Assembly (NCBI GenBank): GCA_903884815.1
Contig: CAISGE010000010.1
Location: 1 to 47,018 of the forward strand
Direction: 5' to 3'
DNA length: 47,018 bases
From: Candidatus Omnitrophota bacterium
Lineage (GTDB): Bacteria > Omnitrophota > Omnitrophia > Omnitrophales > Aquincolibacteriaceae
Shown here: positions 7,592 to 15,571 of the stretch, piece after piece
Position numbering within the stretch: position 1 is the first letter of the stretch
Layout of the letters: every line of letters starts with the position of its first letter
The notes under the pieces: generated by a model
Told to the model about the DNA's origin: nothing
The model's input: the letters and a program-made list of their open reading frames with translations, nothing else
Databases searched by the model: none
Position numbers and translations under genes: made by a program

Positions 7592-8821
7592 TCACGCGAA
7601 ATTACCGGAGAGCATAAGCTCTTCACAGGCATGAAAAGCCTCGTCGACGGTCACACCAGTCATGCAGGCGACCTGGTGGTGGCATTCGCTCAGACGGAAA
7701 CGCTTGTAGCAGGGACGACACGGCATGGGATGGGTCAGGACACGGTGACGCCCGGCGCTGAGAGGAAACGGGCCATAGACGCGTTCATCGACAGGACCGA
7801 AAAACGAGACGCTTTTTTTCCCATGGGCATCGGCAAAGCGCAAGAAACCGGTGTCATTACTGATAAAAAGTTCGCATTTCCCTGTAAGAGCGATCAACTG
7901 CGGCAGGGTGCCGGCAGAGCAGTCCCGGACAGCCTCTTTCGCGGCCGGGTTTAGCCCGGCTAGAATGTTCCCGATCTCGGTCTTTTCGTTGGGCCCCGCG
8001 AAAATAAGGATCTGGGCCGGGTAATGCTCCACAAGGCGATTGATCAAGGCCGCAAAATGCCCTTCCGGCCAACGTTTGACCCCGGAGGAGGCCCCGAAGG
8101 TTTGTCCCCCGCAAGGCGCGATCCCGATGATGCATTTATAAACAGGTTGCCGGGAAACAACTCTTTCGTCATTCTGAGCCTGACTCTTGCTTTCGCAAGA
8201 AAGCGTTGGGCGAAGAATCTCGCGCGGAGATCCTTCGCACTGCTGCGCACCGCTCAGGATGACGGGGTTTTTCAGCAGCTCGTTAGGAGTCACGGCTTGA
8301 TCAGCCCACGCTTTGCTTTCCGCATCGTCATAGATCTCCATAGGCGTGATGCGGGGCGTGATCCCGATGAGCGAAAGCACATCCAGATAATATTCCGCGG
8401 CATGCTTGGAGTCGAATCCCTCTAACGGGAGCTTCCGGTTCAAAAAACGGCCGCGTTTTTTGTGATCGAACCCGGCACGTACCGGGATCCCAGCCAGGAT
8501 CGCGTAGAGGCCGAACTTGGAGTTCAGGGAAAGATCGATCGCCACGTCAATATGCTCCTTCCAGATACTGAACAGGAACGTCACAAGCATCCAGGCGCCT
8601 TCCCAGAAAGAGCGCTTCTCCGCCGCGCGGAATTCATCCCGCTCATAAATAAAAAGCTTGGTGATAAGCGGATGATTCTTGAGGAAGGTGCTGGTGCGGC
8701 GGTTGCAGAGATAATAGATCTTGGCGTCGGGGTGGGCCTCATGCAGCTGGCGCACGAGCGGCGTCGAGAAGAGCACATCCCCGATGCCGAACGGATTGAT
8801 GACGAGGAACGAACGGCTCAT
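7592..8821 (-). CDS. Heptosyltransferase (GT9, LPS core) with in-frame repeat insertion
   Basis: 409 residues. The N-terminal half has FLVINPFGIGDVLFSTPLV, the GT9 start. The C-terminal domain has IAPCGGQTFGASSGVKRWP, ILIFAGPNEKTEIG, FISNDTGFLRFADAHGKKS and FFGPVDERVYGPF, matching ADP-heptose:LPS heptosyltransferases. PCRPCYKRF and the ECHHQVACM segment near the end form the usual Cys-rich tail. Residues about 180-227, from NELLKNP to QPV, are encoded by a family A element (8143-8282) plus a 4-bp target. They lie in the linker between the two Rossmann domains, so the frame and both domains survive. The gene overlaps the DUF4254 gene by ATGA. It should add heptose to lipid A core on the cytoplasmic face. 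Confidence 0.88.
   Translation of the reverse strand: MSRSFLVINPFGIGDVLFSTPLVRQLHEAHPDAKIYYLCNRRTSTFLKNHPLITKLFIYERDEFRAAEKRSFWEGAWMLVTFLFSIWKEHIDVAIDLSLNSKFGLYAILAGIPVRAGFDHKKRGRFLNRKLPLEGFDSKHAAEYYLDVLSLIGITPRITPMEIYDDAESKAWADQAVTPNELLKNPVILSGAQQCEGSPREILRPTLSCESKSQAQNDERVVSRQPVYKCIIGIAPCGGQTFGASSGVKRWPEGHFAALINRLVEHYPAQILIFAGPNEKTEIGNILAGLNPAAKEAVRDCSAGTLPQLIALTGKCELFISNDTGFLRFADAHGKKSVSFFGPVDERVYGPFPLSAGRHRVLTHPMPCRPCYKRFRLSECHHQVACMTGVTVDEAFHACEELMLSGNFA
8143..8286. mobile_element. Family A MITE inserted in frame in the heptosyltransferase gene
   Basis: The core runs from GTCATTCTGAG (8168) to CAGGATGAC (ending 8263). The right terminus, read on the minus strand from 8282, is CGAGCTGCTGAAAAACCCC, close to the IS terminus at 119-136. 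The left terminus CAGGTTGCCGGGAAACA (from 8143) is a weaker match. TTAG at 8283-8286 fits a (C/T)TA(A/G) target. Element plus 4 bp is 144 bp, exactly 48 codons, with no stop in the host frame. A left-hand TTAG copy is not preserved, so the insertion looks old. Confidence 0.75.
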
Positions 8822-9285
8822 TTCTTGAAGGTCTGTTCCAGAAGGGCGTCGATACGGTCCATGTAGTCATTGCGCTGCTGGTTCACGGGGTCGATCGCCT
8901 TTTTGACTTTCCCGACATGTGCCAGGTCCACATCCGTCCGACGCGCCTGGTCTTCAAGGTTCCACAGCTCGAAATTCTTGCGGATCAGGCCGTCGATGGC
9001 GCGGGCGATCGAAGTCGCGTCCTCGATACGGCCCACTTGGTTGAGCGGGTTGTAGAGTTTGATCTTTTCATCCCGGAGCGGCACCAGGCCCTTCTCAGCC
9101 GCGACGACAAAAGCCTCGATCTCACCATGAAGCTGCTCTTTCTGCTTCACCAAAAGCTCGATACGGGCGTCGATCTCCTGAGGCGAGAACTTGGCGCTCC
9201 CCTGTTCTTTCATTTCCCGGAGAAAGTGTTCCCGGATGCATTTGATGGAGAGCTTGTCAATAAGACTGCCGAGTGTTTCTGCCAT
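8818..9285 (-). CDS. DUF4254 family protein
   Basis: 155 residues, largely helical. The segment FELWNLEDQARRTDVDL followed by IDPVNQQRNDYMDRID is the hallmark of DUF4254 proteins, which have no established biochemical function. Such genes often lie next to LPS heptosyltransferase genes. Here the stop and the next start share ATGA, so the two proteins are probably made in fixed ratio and may work together. No signal peptide or membrane segment is visible, so it should be cytoplasmic. The start at 9285 has GGAAGG upstream. Confidence 0.8.
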   Translation of the reverse strand: MAETLGSLIDKLSIKCIREHFLREMKEQGSAKFSPQEIDARIELLVKQKEQLHGEIEAFVVAAEKGLVPLRDEKIKLYNPLNQVGRIEDATSIARAIDGLIRKNFELWNLEDQARRTDVDLAHVGKVKKAIDPVNQQRNDYMDRIDALLEQTFKK

Positions 9286-9360
9286 GAGATGATCCTTCCT
9301 GGTTATTTAATTTCTGAAAGTTAAGATTTTTAAGCCGTCATCCTGATAATGAAAAATCCC

Positions 9361-9424
9361 GTCATTCTGAGCAAAGCGAAGGATCTCTATTTGAGATTCT
9401 TCAGCCTGAGGGCTTCAGAATGAC
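9361..9424. repeat. Family A repeat
   Basis: The element runs GTCATTCTGAGC, GGATCTC, GAGATTCTTC, TTCAGAATGAC. The basal arms pair and the variable arm is AGCCTGAGGGCTTC. TGAAAAA lies 3 bp upstream as a remnant of the outer terminus. It is in the 409-bp gap between the DUF4254 and SGNH genes, which holds only this and the next element. Confidence 0.85.
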
Positions 9425-9448
9425 GAAGTACCGAATAATTTACTGTCC

Positions 9449-9607
9449 GTCATCCTGTCCCAATTCTATTCAATTTCAACAAAGTTGAAATTGGGGCTGC
9501 ACTGACAACCTTTAATTCAAATAATGTCAGTGCTGAGGACCTGTCGCAACAGGCCGAAGGATCTCACGTTGAGATTCTTCACCCGCCACCGGCGTGTTCA
9601 GAATGAC
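9449..9607. repeat. Family A repeat interrupted by a family B element
   Basis: The left arm GTCATCCTG ends at 9457. A family B element follows to about 9535, and the A element resumes AGGACCTGTCGCAACAGG to CAGAATGAC at 9607. In B, the hairpin CAATTTCAAC-AAA-GTTGAAATTG is followed by stem GCACTGAC (9499-9506) and GTCAGTGC (9526-9533) with a 19-nt loop. Confidence 0.85.
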
Positions 9608-9694
9608 GAGAACGGTGCTTAATCGTATTAAGTTCTATGATGAGCATGCGAAAAACGGGCACAGTATAGCATTGACCCTCATGGGGGAAAAACT

Positions 9695-10897
9695 CTAATT
9701 AGAGTCAGTTTTTAGAATCGCGGCAGCAGAGCGCGAACTTCTATCAGGAACGGACGATGCCGCCGTCAAGAACTCGCCGAGCGACTCACCGACGATCTGA
9801 TGGCCTTTCGGGCGCAAATGCCCGTCCTGAGGCCAATACAGATCCTCCCCCGGATGTTTGTCAAAAACAGACTTCATATCCAGAAAAGGTATTCCCTCAT
9901 CACGACAAAACGAGCTCAGGCGATCATTCAAATAGGTTCCGGCCGGAGGGTCCTTAAAGTAGATGCCGACATGAGGGGGATATTTTTTTAGCGAAAGTTG
10001 CGCTTCATGGGGGATCAGCACGATCATGAATTTCGCGCCCACCCTCTCAACTTCCTGACGCAATTTCCTGACATAAAAGAGCGTTCTCGAAAGGAGCTCT
10101 TCCCGGAAGGACACGTTTTGAAATAACGGCGATCGCTCATCGATTATAAAAAACTGATTCTCATCATTAAATTCGTCGCGCGAGCACATCACCGTTTGTT
10201 CCCGCGTCTTCTTCAGACTTTTGTCTATCATCCGATTCAGAAATTCCGCAAGGCGACTGTTCCTTAGAAGCCACTCCCTGGATCGGAACCATACGTTTCT
10301 CTCATCAGGGACCTGGTTATGCCTGCGAAAATATTTTGAAAGAGCCAGCGGCAAGCCCTCCTTATCGAGCACGCCCATGGCGGCGGCTTTGTGATCCTCA
10401 AAGACATCGTTGGCATACATCTGCAAAACCACGATATCAGGCTTGAGGGATGCCAGCTCCTTGCGAAAATACTGGAACTCCGCGATCGGAGAATAGCCGG
10501 ACACGCCCGCGTTCATGACATGGACGGGCCGCGCAGGAGGAGGGCGCCTCTCATTTAGTGTCTTTTCGAAAATTGAACAATAATTCTCACGCCAGAGTAC
10601 CTGCAGCGCTTCCGTGAACGAATCCCCCATCATCACGATCTTCAGGGCATTGGAGGCGAGAAACGGAGCCTCCTGACCGATAAACCCGTGGGAGTCCGTG
10701 GTATTAGCGACATTTCCCCCATTGAAGTTATAAACGAACCGGTTGTGGGGCGTATGTTTATAACCCCGATAAATATCCGAAACCCAAATGGGCCTGCCCT
10801 TGATCGCGACAAAAGCCCTCACGGCGATCTCGCCCATGGCCAGCGATAGAAAAGCGATGAGTACCCATGAAATAAGTCCAAAAATAAATTTCTTCAT
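9695..10897 (-). CDS. SGNH/GDSL hydrolase family protein, membrane-anchored
   Basis: 400 residues. An N-terminal hydrophobic segment (FGLISWVLIAFLSLAMGEIA) would anchor the protein or act as an uncleaved signal. The catalytic block I is VMMGDSFTEALQV with the nucleophile Ser, an Asn occurs in MNAGVSGYSP and MYANDVFED, and the final Asp/His pair is in WPQDGHLRPKGHQ. These order as in SGNH hydrolases, including AlgX/AlgJ-like and PatB-like glycan O-acetyl enzymes. In this neighbourhood a role in acylating or deacylating surface polysaccharide is likely. The start at 10897 has AAAGGA five nt upstream. Confidence 0.85.
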   Translation of the reverse strand: MKKFIFGLISWVLIAFLSLAMGEIAVRAFVAIKGRPIWVSDIYRGYKHTPHNRFVYNFNGGNVANTTDSHGFIGQEAPFLASNALKIVMMGDSFTEALQVLWRENYCSIFEKTLNERRPPPARPVHVMNAGVSGYSPIAEFQYFRKELASLKPDIVVLQMYANDVFEDHKAAAMGVLDKEGLPLALSKYFRRHNQVPDERNVWFRSREWLLRNSRLAEFLNRMIDKSLKKTREQTVMCSRDEFNDENQFFIIDERSPLFQNVSFREELLSRTLFYVRKLRQEVERVGAKFMIVLIPHEAQLSLKKYPPHVGIYFKDPPAGTYLNDRLSSFCRDEGIPFLDMKSVFDKHPGEDLYWPQDGHLRPKGHQIVGESLGEFLTAASSVPDRSSRSAAAILKTDSN

Positions 10898-10999
10898 TGA
10901 GTCCTTTTTAAAACTATGGAATCCATCGAGGGGATTTTGCGCAGTTAGAGAGGTATGAGAAAGCGTTTATTTACCCGTTATCTCGATATGAAAAACCAC

Positions 11000-11068
11000 G
11001 TCATCCTGAGCAAAGCGAAGGATCTCTATTTGAGATTCTTCACCCGCCACCGGCGGGTTCAGAATGAC
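11000..11068. repeat. Family A repeat
   Basis: GTCATCCTGAGC to TCAGAATGAC with variable arm CCCGCCACCGGCGGG. TGAAAAA precedes it by 4 bp. It lies between the GIY-YIG and SGNH genes. Confidence 0.85.
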
Positions 11069-11086
11069 GAAGCTATATTTTTATCC

Positions 11087-11129
11087 GTCATCCTGAGGAC
11101 CTGTCGCAGCAGGGCCGAAGGATCTCAGC
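11087..11129. repeat. Left half of a family A repeat
   Basis: GTCATCCTGAGGACCTGTCG through GGATCTC matches the left arm of the family, then similarity stops 2 bp before the stop codon of the GIY-YIG gene. The matching right arm may be the segment at 11464-11515 beyond that gene. Confidence 0.7.
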
Positions 11130-11130
11130 T

Positions 11131-11421
11131 TTAAATAAAGTCCGCTAGATCCTTCCACTCGGGATTGAGAGAATTCACAAGTTCGATTTTTTTACTACGC
11201 AACCATCCCTTTATCTGCTTCTCTCTCTGAATCGCGGACATGATCGTGGGATGCTGCTCCGCAAAGATCAGGCGGCTCAGATTGTACTTTTTCGAAAAAC
11301 CCACGACTCGTCCTTGCCGATGCTCCCCCATGCGCCTTAAGAGATCCGACGTAACACCTGTGTATAAAACGGTATGATTCTTGTTCGTTAAAATATACAC
11401 ATAACCACCGGCCTGTCTCAC
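11131..11421 (-). CDS. GIY-YIG nuclease family protein
   Basis: 96 residues, a single GIY-YIG domain. YVYILTNKNHTVLYTGVTSD holds the two Tyr-containing strands, the Arg of the helix is in LLRRMGEHRQG, and QREKQIKGWLR carries the Glu/Lys face, with NPEWKDL closing the fold. Single-domain proteins of this size resemble the YhbQ/UvrC-N group, and their substrates are mostly unknown. The gene sits alone between two family A half-repeats, which suggests it moved into a repeat. It would be cytoplasmic. The metal-binding Glu cannot be assigned with certainty. Confidence 0.85.
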   Translation of the reverse strand: MRQAGGYVYILTNKNHTVLYTGVTSDLLRRMGEHRQGRVVGFSKKYNLSRLIFAEQHPTIMSAIQREKQIKGWLRSKKIELVNSLNPEWKDLADFI

Positions 11422-11463
11422 ACAATCCTCATATTTTCTTCATAAGGATCCAAGACTAGATGC

Positions 11464-11515
11464 TTCCCTCGCGTCTTGCTGTCGCAAGACAGCAGCGAGG
11501 TCAGCATGACGAAGC
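11464..11515. repeat. Right half of a family A repeat
   Basis: TCTTGC...GCAAGA forms the variable arm inside CTCGC...GCGAG, and GTCAGCATGAC closes the element. The match to the family right arm (TTCAGAATGAC) is imperfect. The left arm is missing here and may be the half element at 11087-11129. Confidence 0.6.
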
Positions 11516-11527
11516 ATTCCTTCATCC

Positions 11528-11683
11528 GTCATCCTGTCCCAATTCTTATCAATTTCATCACAGATGAAATTGGGGCTGCACTGACAACCTTTAATTCAAA
11601 TAATGTCAGTGCTGAGGCGTTCTTAAACCGAAGGATCTCACGTTGAGATTCTTCGCCTGTCCTTCGGACAGACTCAGAATGAC
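11528..11683. repeat. Family A repeat interrupted by a family B element
   Basis: GTCATCCTG (to 11536) is followed by family B to about 11614, then AGGCG and the rest of A, ending CAGAATGAC. The B hairpin is CAATTTCATC-ACA-GATGAAATTG, and the second stem is GCACTGAC (11578-11585) with GTCAGTGC (11605-11612). The insertion point in A is the same as at 9457. Confidence 0.85.
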
Positions 11684-11705
11684 GCCAATAGCGTATTTCC
11701 GCAGG

Positions 11706-12455
11706 CTACGCAACCTTCTCCCACCAGAGATGCTGGCGCTCGCCGACCTTGCGGACGCCGAAACCATTCCGAACGAGGACGGCGGAGGCTTCTTTGGATT
11801 CTTCCTCGCCGTGATTCTCAAAAACCACCTGTTTTGTCTTTTTGAGGAGTTCGGTCGCGCCTTTCAGAGCCTCGGCCCCGGCGCCCTCAAGATCGATCTT
11901 CAGAAGATCCACAGTCTCGATCGGCTCGTTGGCAAAGATCTCGTCAAGGGTCTGGGACACAAACGTTCGCTCATGCTTGGCGTCCCCTTTTTTCTGGAAA
12001 AGATTGTTGTCGCCCCAAAGAGGGTCCTGGACATCGATCGTGAAGGTCTTTCCGGGCGTTGACCATAAAGCGGCCGTGATCGAAAAGTAGCGTTCAGGCC
12101 CCATCCATCCGACCCGGAGCGCGTCCCGTGTGAACTGATGCGTCTCCTCCAGCATGTCCACGCCATAGACACGGGCGTTTTTGTTGAGGCTCAGCCACCA
12201 GCGTATCGTGATCCCGACATTGACGCCGCAATCAATGATGCAGGGGGCATTTTTCTGGATGAGCTCGCGTTCGACTTTTTCGTCGCGCAGAACGCCTTTG
12301 GCAAAATTGTCACAGAGATTCCGCACCTCATGATCCGTCCGGATCAGCCCAAAGACCGGGATGTTGACCGGCCTGGGGTTGATCTTGAGCTTTTTGCAAA
12401 GATTCAGATAGTAGCCCATGGGGCCTACGACTTTTATGAGAGCAGATAAACTCAC
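11706..12455 (-). CDS. FkbM family methyltransferase
   Basis: 249 residues. The SAM motif I is CIIDCGVNVGIT, followed by VYGVDML as the acidic strand. VDLLKIDLEGAGAEALKGA is the FkbM signature (DxEG). The N-terminal 60 residues are typical for the family and include a short hydrophobic start. FkbM enzymes O-methylate sugars or polyketides; here a glycan target fits the neighbours. The start is GTG at 12455 with AAGGAAG 8 nt upstream. The stop is about 23 bp from the end of a family A element. Confidence 0.85.
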   Translation of the reverse strand: MSLSALIKVVGPMGYYLNLCKKLKINPRPVNIPVFGLIRTDHEVRNLCDNFAKGVLRDEKVERELIQKNAPCIIDCGVNVGITIRWWLSLNKNARVYGVDMLEETHQFTRDALRVGWMGPERYFSITAALWSTPGKTFTIDVQDPLWGDNNLFQKKGDAKHERTFVSQTLDEIFANEPIETVDLLKIDLEGAGAEALKGATELLKKTKQVVFENHGEEESKEASAVLVRNGFGVRKVGERQHLWWEKVA

Positions 12456-12851
12456 GGCACGCTTCCTTTCCCGGTCGACAACATTGAGGAACCCGTCACA
12501 AACGGGCCATATTCTATACGAAGTCCCGGGCGGAGACTATTCTAAAATCGTAAAGCGGTAGGTGGGTCGTAGTACGTAGTATGTCGTATGTGGTAGGTCG
12601 CCCGTCATTCTGAAGCCCTCAGGCTGAAGAATCTTACGAGAGATCCTTCACGACGTGCAGCATCGTTCAGGATGACGAGAAAACGAGAAATGAGTGTCGT
12701 GAACCCCGCAGGGGCCTGAAAAGAGCCCAAGTGGGAAACGGGGAATGGGGAACGAAGTACGAGGGACGTGGTAGGTGGTACGTAGTACATGGTACATGGT
12801 ACGTGGTATGTGGAAGGTGGTAGGTCGTATGTCGTGATGACGTCTTTCGCC
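12456..12851. repeat. Gap filled with GTAC-rich and family A repeats
   Basis: This 396-bp gap has no gene. Two stretches (12558-12600 and 12756-12836) are iterated variants of GTACGTAGTAC, GTACATGGTAC and GTAGGTGGT. A family A element lies between them (12604-12676: GTCATTCTGA to CAGGATGAC with variable arm ACGACGTGCAGCATCGT). A further stretch near 12730 (GGGGAATGGGGAACGAAGTA) recurs in similar form near 15823. Confidence 0.8.
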
Positions 12852-14009
12852 TTACAAAATTTCGCCTTGCCAAAGAGCCGATAAAAAATCCCGCCAGGGA
12901 ACGATACGAATATCCCCCGCAAGTCGCGCTTCGCGTTCATTACTGACGAGGATCGCTTTCTTGGGCTTGTACTGCTCGGTGAAAGACCTCAGCCCCCGCA
13001 TATCAGAATTGTCGATCCTCGAGGCCCCCTTGACCTCCAGCGCTACCTCCCCTTTCGCCAAAACGAAGTCCACCTCCAGCCCCGATTTTGTCCTCCAGTA
13101 ATTGATCTCAAAATCCTTACGGCTGTATTCACGGAACGCGGCAATTTCCATCAAAATGAAATGTTCAAACGCTTTGCCAAAGACGTCTCCTTTAAGTTCG
13201 TGGATCTTACGCCTTTGGACGCAACCCGCCACCCCGACGTCAAAGAGATAGAACTTTGCCGCCCGGGTGATCACGCCCCGGTCCTGCGACTTCTTAAACG
13301 GCTCTACAAAACGCCCGAGCAACGTATCCACCAAGATCTGATAATACTCACGGACGGTCTTCGCATCCACGCCGCAATCACGCGCGATGTTGGCAAAATT
13401 CAGCATTTCCCCATGGCCATAGCTCATCGCGTCAAAAAATCTTGAAAAAGCCGGCATATTCCGCACAAGACCTTCACTGGCCACTTCTTCCTTGAGATAA
13501 TCCTGAAGATAGGCCCTGAGCGACATCTGCGCGTCATCCTGAAGATAGTGGGAAGGGATCAATCCATTATTCAGAGCCCTCAGGAGGTCCAATCGCGGTA
13601 ATTCCGCGGAAACGAATGGGAACATTTCATATCTCCAGGCCCGTCCACCAAGCAGGTTGGCGTGCCCGCGCTTCAATTTTCGGGCGCTTGAGCCGCAAAG
13701 GATGAAACGAAGTCTCTTCTCCTCGATCAAATAATGGACCTCATCCATGACCGCCGGAACTTTCTGGACCTCATCGAGAATAATAGGCTGGCCCAGTTGC
13801 GCGGAGGTCAGGCCCAGAATTCTTTCGCGCAAAAGCGACGGGGCCTTGCTCACCTCAAAAAAAAGATCCGTCTCCAGGAAATTGAACGAAACGCTCTCCG
13901 GGAATTTTTTACGTAAGAAAGTCGTCTTTCCCGTCTTGCGCGGCCCCCATAAAAAAGCCGATTGCTTCGGAGGTAACTGGATATTTAAATAACGTGCTAT
14001 ATTTTCCAT
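12852..14009 (-). CDS. AAA ATPase with DUF4143 domain
   Basis: 385 residues. Walker A is FLWGPRKTGKTT near residue 23, Walker B is PIILDEVQKV, and the sensor segment is FILCGSSARKLKRG. The C-terminal DUF4143 region has LEVDFVLAKGEVALEVKGA, a complete E...D...ExK arrangement as in PD-(D/E)XK folds. Between them a winged-helix-like part contains FANIARDCGVDAKTVREYY. It differs from the ATPase at 6080 and is only distantly related. Function is unknown for the family; some members occur with toxin-antitoxin and defence genes, as here beside AbiE. Transcription seems controlled by a palindrome over the -10 box. Confidence 0.85.
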   Translation of the reverse strand: MENIARYLNIQLPPKQSAFLWGPRKTGKTTFLRKKFPESVSFNFLETDLFFEVSKAPSLLRERILGLTSAQLGQPIILDEVQKVPAVMDEVHYLIEEKRLRFILCGSSARKLKRGHANLLGGRAWRYEMFPFVSAELPRLDLLRALNNGLIPSHYLQDDAQMSLRAYLQDYLKEEVASEGLVRNMPAFSRFFDAMSYGHGEMLNFANIARDCGVDAKTVREYYQILVDTLLGRFVEPFKKSQDRGVITRAAKFYLFDVGVAGCVQRRKIHELKGDVFGKAFEHFILMEIAAFREYSRKDFEINYWRTKSGLEVDFVLAKGEVALEVKGASRIDNSDMRGLRSFTEQYKPKKAILVSNEREARLAGDIRIVPWRDFLSALWQGEIL

Positions 14010-14020
14010 ACAGAATAACG

Positions 14021-14047
14021 CTCCTGATTAGCTCGACTAATCAGGAG
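14021..14047. promoter_or_regulatory. 11-bp perfect inverted repeat, likely operator
   Basis: CTCCTGATTAG (14021-14031) and CTAATCAGGAG (14037-14047) flank five bases. The right arm overlaps the -10 box of the ATPase promoter, and the whole lies 12 bp before its start codon. A repressor site is the simplest reading; a leader hairpin is possible. Confidence 0.6.
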
Positions 14048-14074
14048 TATGCAGCATTTTGGTCCAAATGTCAA
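14046..14074 (-). promoter_or_regulatory. Promoter of the second DUF4143 ATPase
   Basis: TTGACA (14069-14074), 17-nt spacer ending AATGCTG, then CATACT (14046-14051). The spacer start and end resemble those of the AbiE promoter at 15598-15626. Confidence 0.6.
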
Positions 14075-14110
14075 GTTGCCTGCTTTGACTGGCACCGCCC
14101 CCGTCATTTG

Positions 14111-14920
14111 CTAGGACGTGTAATTATTACGAATGGTTTGAATGATCGCCCCAGGATCAAAAATCGAAAGCTCCTCAGGATCTTCCAGAAACCGCTCAAC
14201 GTCCTTGCTGACTGCCTTAAAATCGACACGCTCAACGCCCTGAATGAGAAAGTCGGCCAAATTCGCATCATTGATCGCGGATTCCTCTTTCTCGGTCTGG
14301 AGCACCGCATTCCTGAAAAGCGCGAGATTCGGGCGAACCTTTTTCGAAATGTACCAGATAAAATCATACCAGTCCCGGCCTTTGGTGTACTTCCTGAAGA
14401 AGCACGCGTGCATTTTTCCGGCAAAAAGTGACGAGAGATCATAATGCACGATCCTGAAAGTGAAATAGTTTTGCATCATGCCGCTTACGGCAATTCCTCC
14501 TTGAGGAGGGTTCGTGTCCACATCCCACTTGATGGCGAGTTTCTCGTCTTTCAGAGCGCTCAAGCCGAGCTCTTTGAGAAGCCCGGGAAATCGAAACAGG
14601 ATGCTTCTCACAGCACCAACGGCTTTCGCTTTCGTCTCCACCTGAAATCCGTAGAGGCGAAGGCCCTTGGCCAAGGACTCACTCAGATCCGCCACCTCGA
14701 TATCCCCGGCCTTCAAAAGGGAGAAATCAAGATCCTCGGAAAAACGACGGAGCTGGAATATCATGCGCAGCGCCGTCCCTCCCAAAAACGCCATGCGATC
14801 GAACAGGCCTTTTTCGCTCATGAGCTTCAGGCACAACGCCTGCATGAATTCCCGCGTCTTATTGAGCCGGACATGACGGGGCATAGCTTCCGCAAACTGC
14901 TGCTTGATGACATCGATCAT
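14111..14920 (-). CDS. abiEii: AbiEii-type nucleotidyltransferase toxin
   Basis: 269 residues of the AbiEii/AbiGii family (DUF1814). The nucleotidyltransferase signature is LGGTALRMIF (GG/GS motif) followed by FSEDLDFSLL (DXD), near residues 46-66. KLAIKWDVD carries the later charged position of the fold, and MHACFFRKYTKGRDWYDFIW is the conserved family segment (usually KxxRxxxRDxxDL). Known AbiE toxins transfer nucleotides to tRNA acceptor ends and stop growth. The gene overlaps the antitoxin gene by 4 bp, the normal arrangement. Activity against phage is not shown by the sequence. Confidence 0.88.
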   Translation of the reverse strand: MIDVIKQQFAEAMPRHVRLNKTREFMQALCLKLMSEKGLFDRMAFLGGTALRMIFQLRRFSEDLDFSLLKAGDIEVADLSESLAKGLRLYGFQVETKAKAVGAVRSILFRFPGLLKELGLSALKDEKLAIKWDVDTNPPQGGIAVSGMMQNYFTFRIVHYDLSSLFAGKMHACFFRKYTKGRDWYDFIWYISKKVRPNLALFRNAVLQTEKEESAINDANLADFLIQGVERVDFKAVSKDVERFLEDPEELSIFDPGAIIQTIRNNYTS

Positions 14921-15558
14921 GTTTTCTCCTTTCGGATCAGGTCGTTTAATTTCTCCGCCATGCGAACGAGCGTCCCGCTGCCATAGCAGGCGCCAAGATC
15001 CACGATCCGCGCCGGGTTCAAAGTTTCAAGATTCTGAAAACGGAAAGAACCGATTAGCGCCCCTTCAAAATCTTTCCGGAACTCCGGGCCGTGCAAGTAA
15101 AGAAAATCCAGCACGGCTTTTTCAGGCTCGGCCACGAATACCTGACGATCCCGTCCCTGTTTCTCCTGGCGGAAACCGCGAAAAGCGCCCGGAACCACGC
15201 GCTGATAACTGAAATTTCCGAGAGCATTTTTAAAGAACATCGTTTTCCGGGTGGTCACGGATGTCACAACCGGAACATATTCGGGGATCAATTCATAGAG
15301 AGAAAGCGCGTACTCCAGGCTAACGTAGGAAGGCTCGTAAAGGCGGTTCGCGACATAGAGGATCTCAGGAGCCGCGGTGGCATCGTCCGGAGGAAAGGCA
15401 TACATCCCCTTCTTGAGCGGGACAAGTGCCCCTTTCTTAGTCCAGCGGCTGAGCTGATTTCGCGTGACCTGATATTCCGTATCCTCTTCCCGAATAACGG
15501 TTGCGCTGGGAATGACCGGCCAGCCCTGGTACTTTTTCCTGAATGCCTCGAATTTCAT
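14917..15558 (-). CDS. abiEi: AbiEi-type antitoxin and transcription regulator
   Basis: 213 residues. The N-terminal winged helix contains YQVTRNQLSRWTKKGALVPLKKGMYAF, read in two parts, as in AbiEi_4-type antitoxins. The C-terminal domain contains SYVSLEYALSLYELIPE, VTSVTTRKTMFF and VFVAEPEKAVLDFLYL, which is standard for the family. It should neutralise the downstream toxin and repress its own promoter by binding inverted repeats. A suitable ATAATC/GATTAT repeat lies between the -10 box and the start codon. Confidence 0.88.
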   Translation of the reverse strand: MKFEAFRKKYQGWPVIPSATVIREEDTEYQVTRNQLSRWTKKGALVPLKKGMYAFPPDDATAAPEILYVANRLYEPSYVSLEYALSLYELIPEYVPVVTSVTTRKTMFFKNALGNFSYQRVVPGAFRGFRQEKQGRDRQVFVAEPEKAVLDFLYLHGPEFRKDFEGALIGSFRFQNLETLNPARIVDLGACYGSGTLVRMAEKLNDLIRKEKT

Positions 15559-15571
15559 ATCGTTTCTCCAT

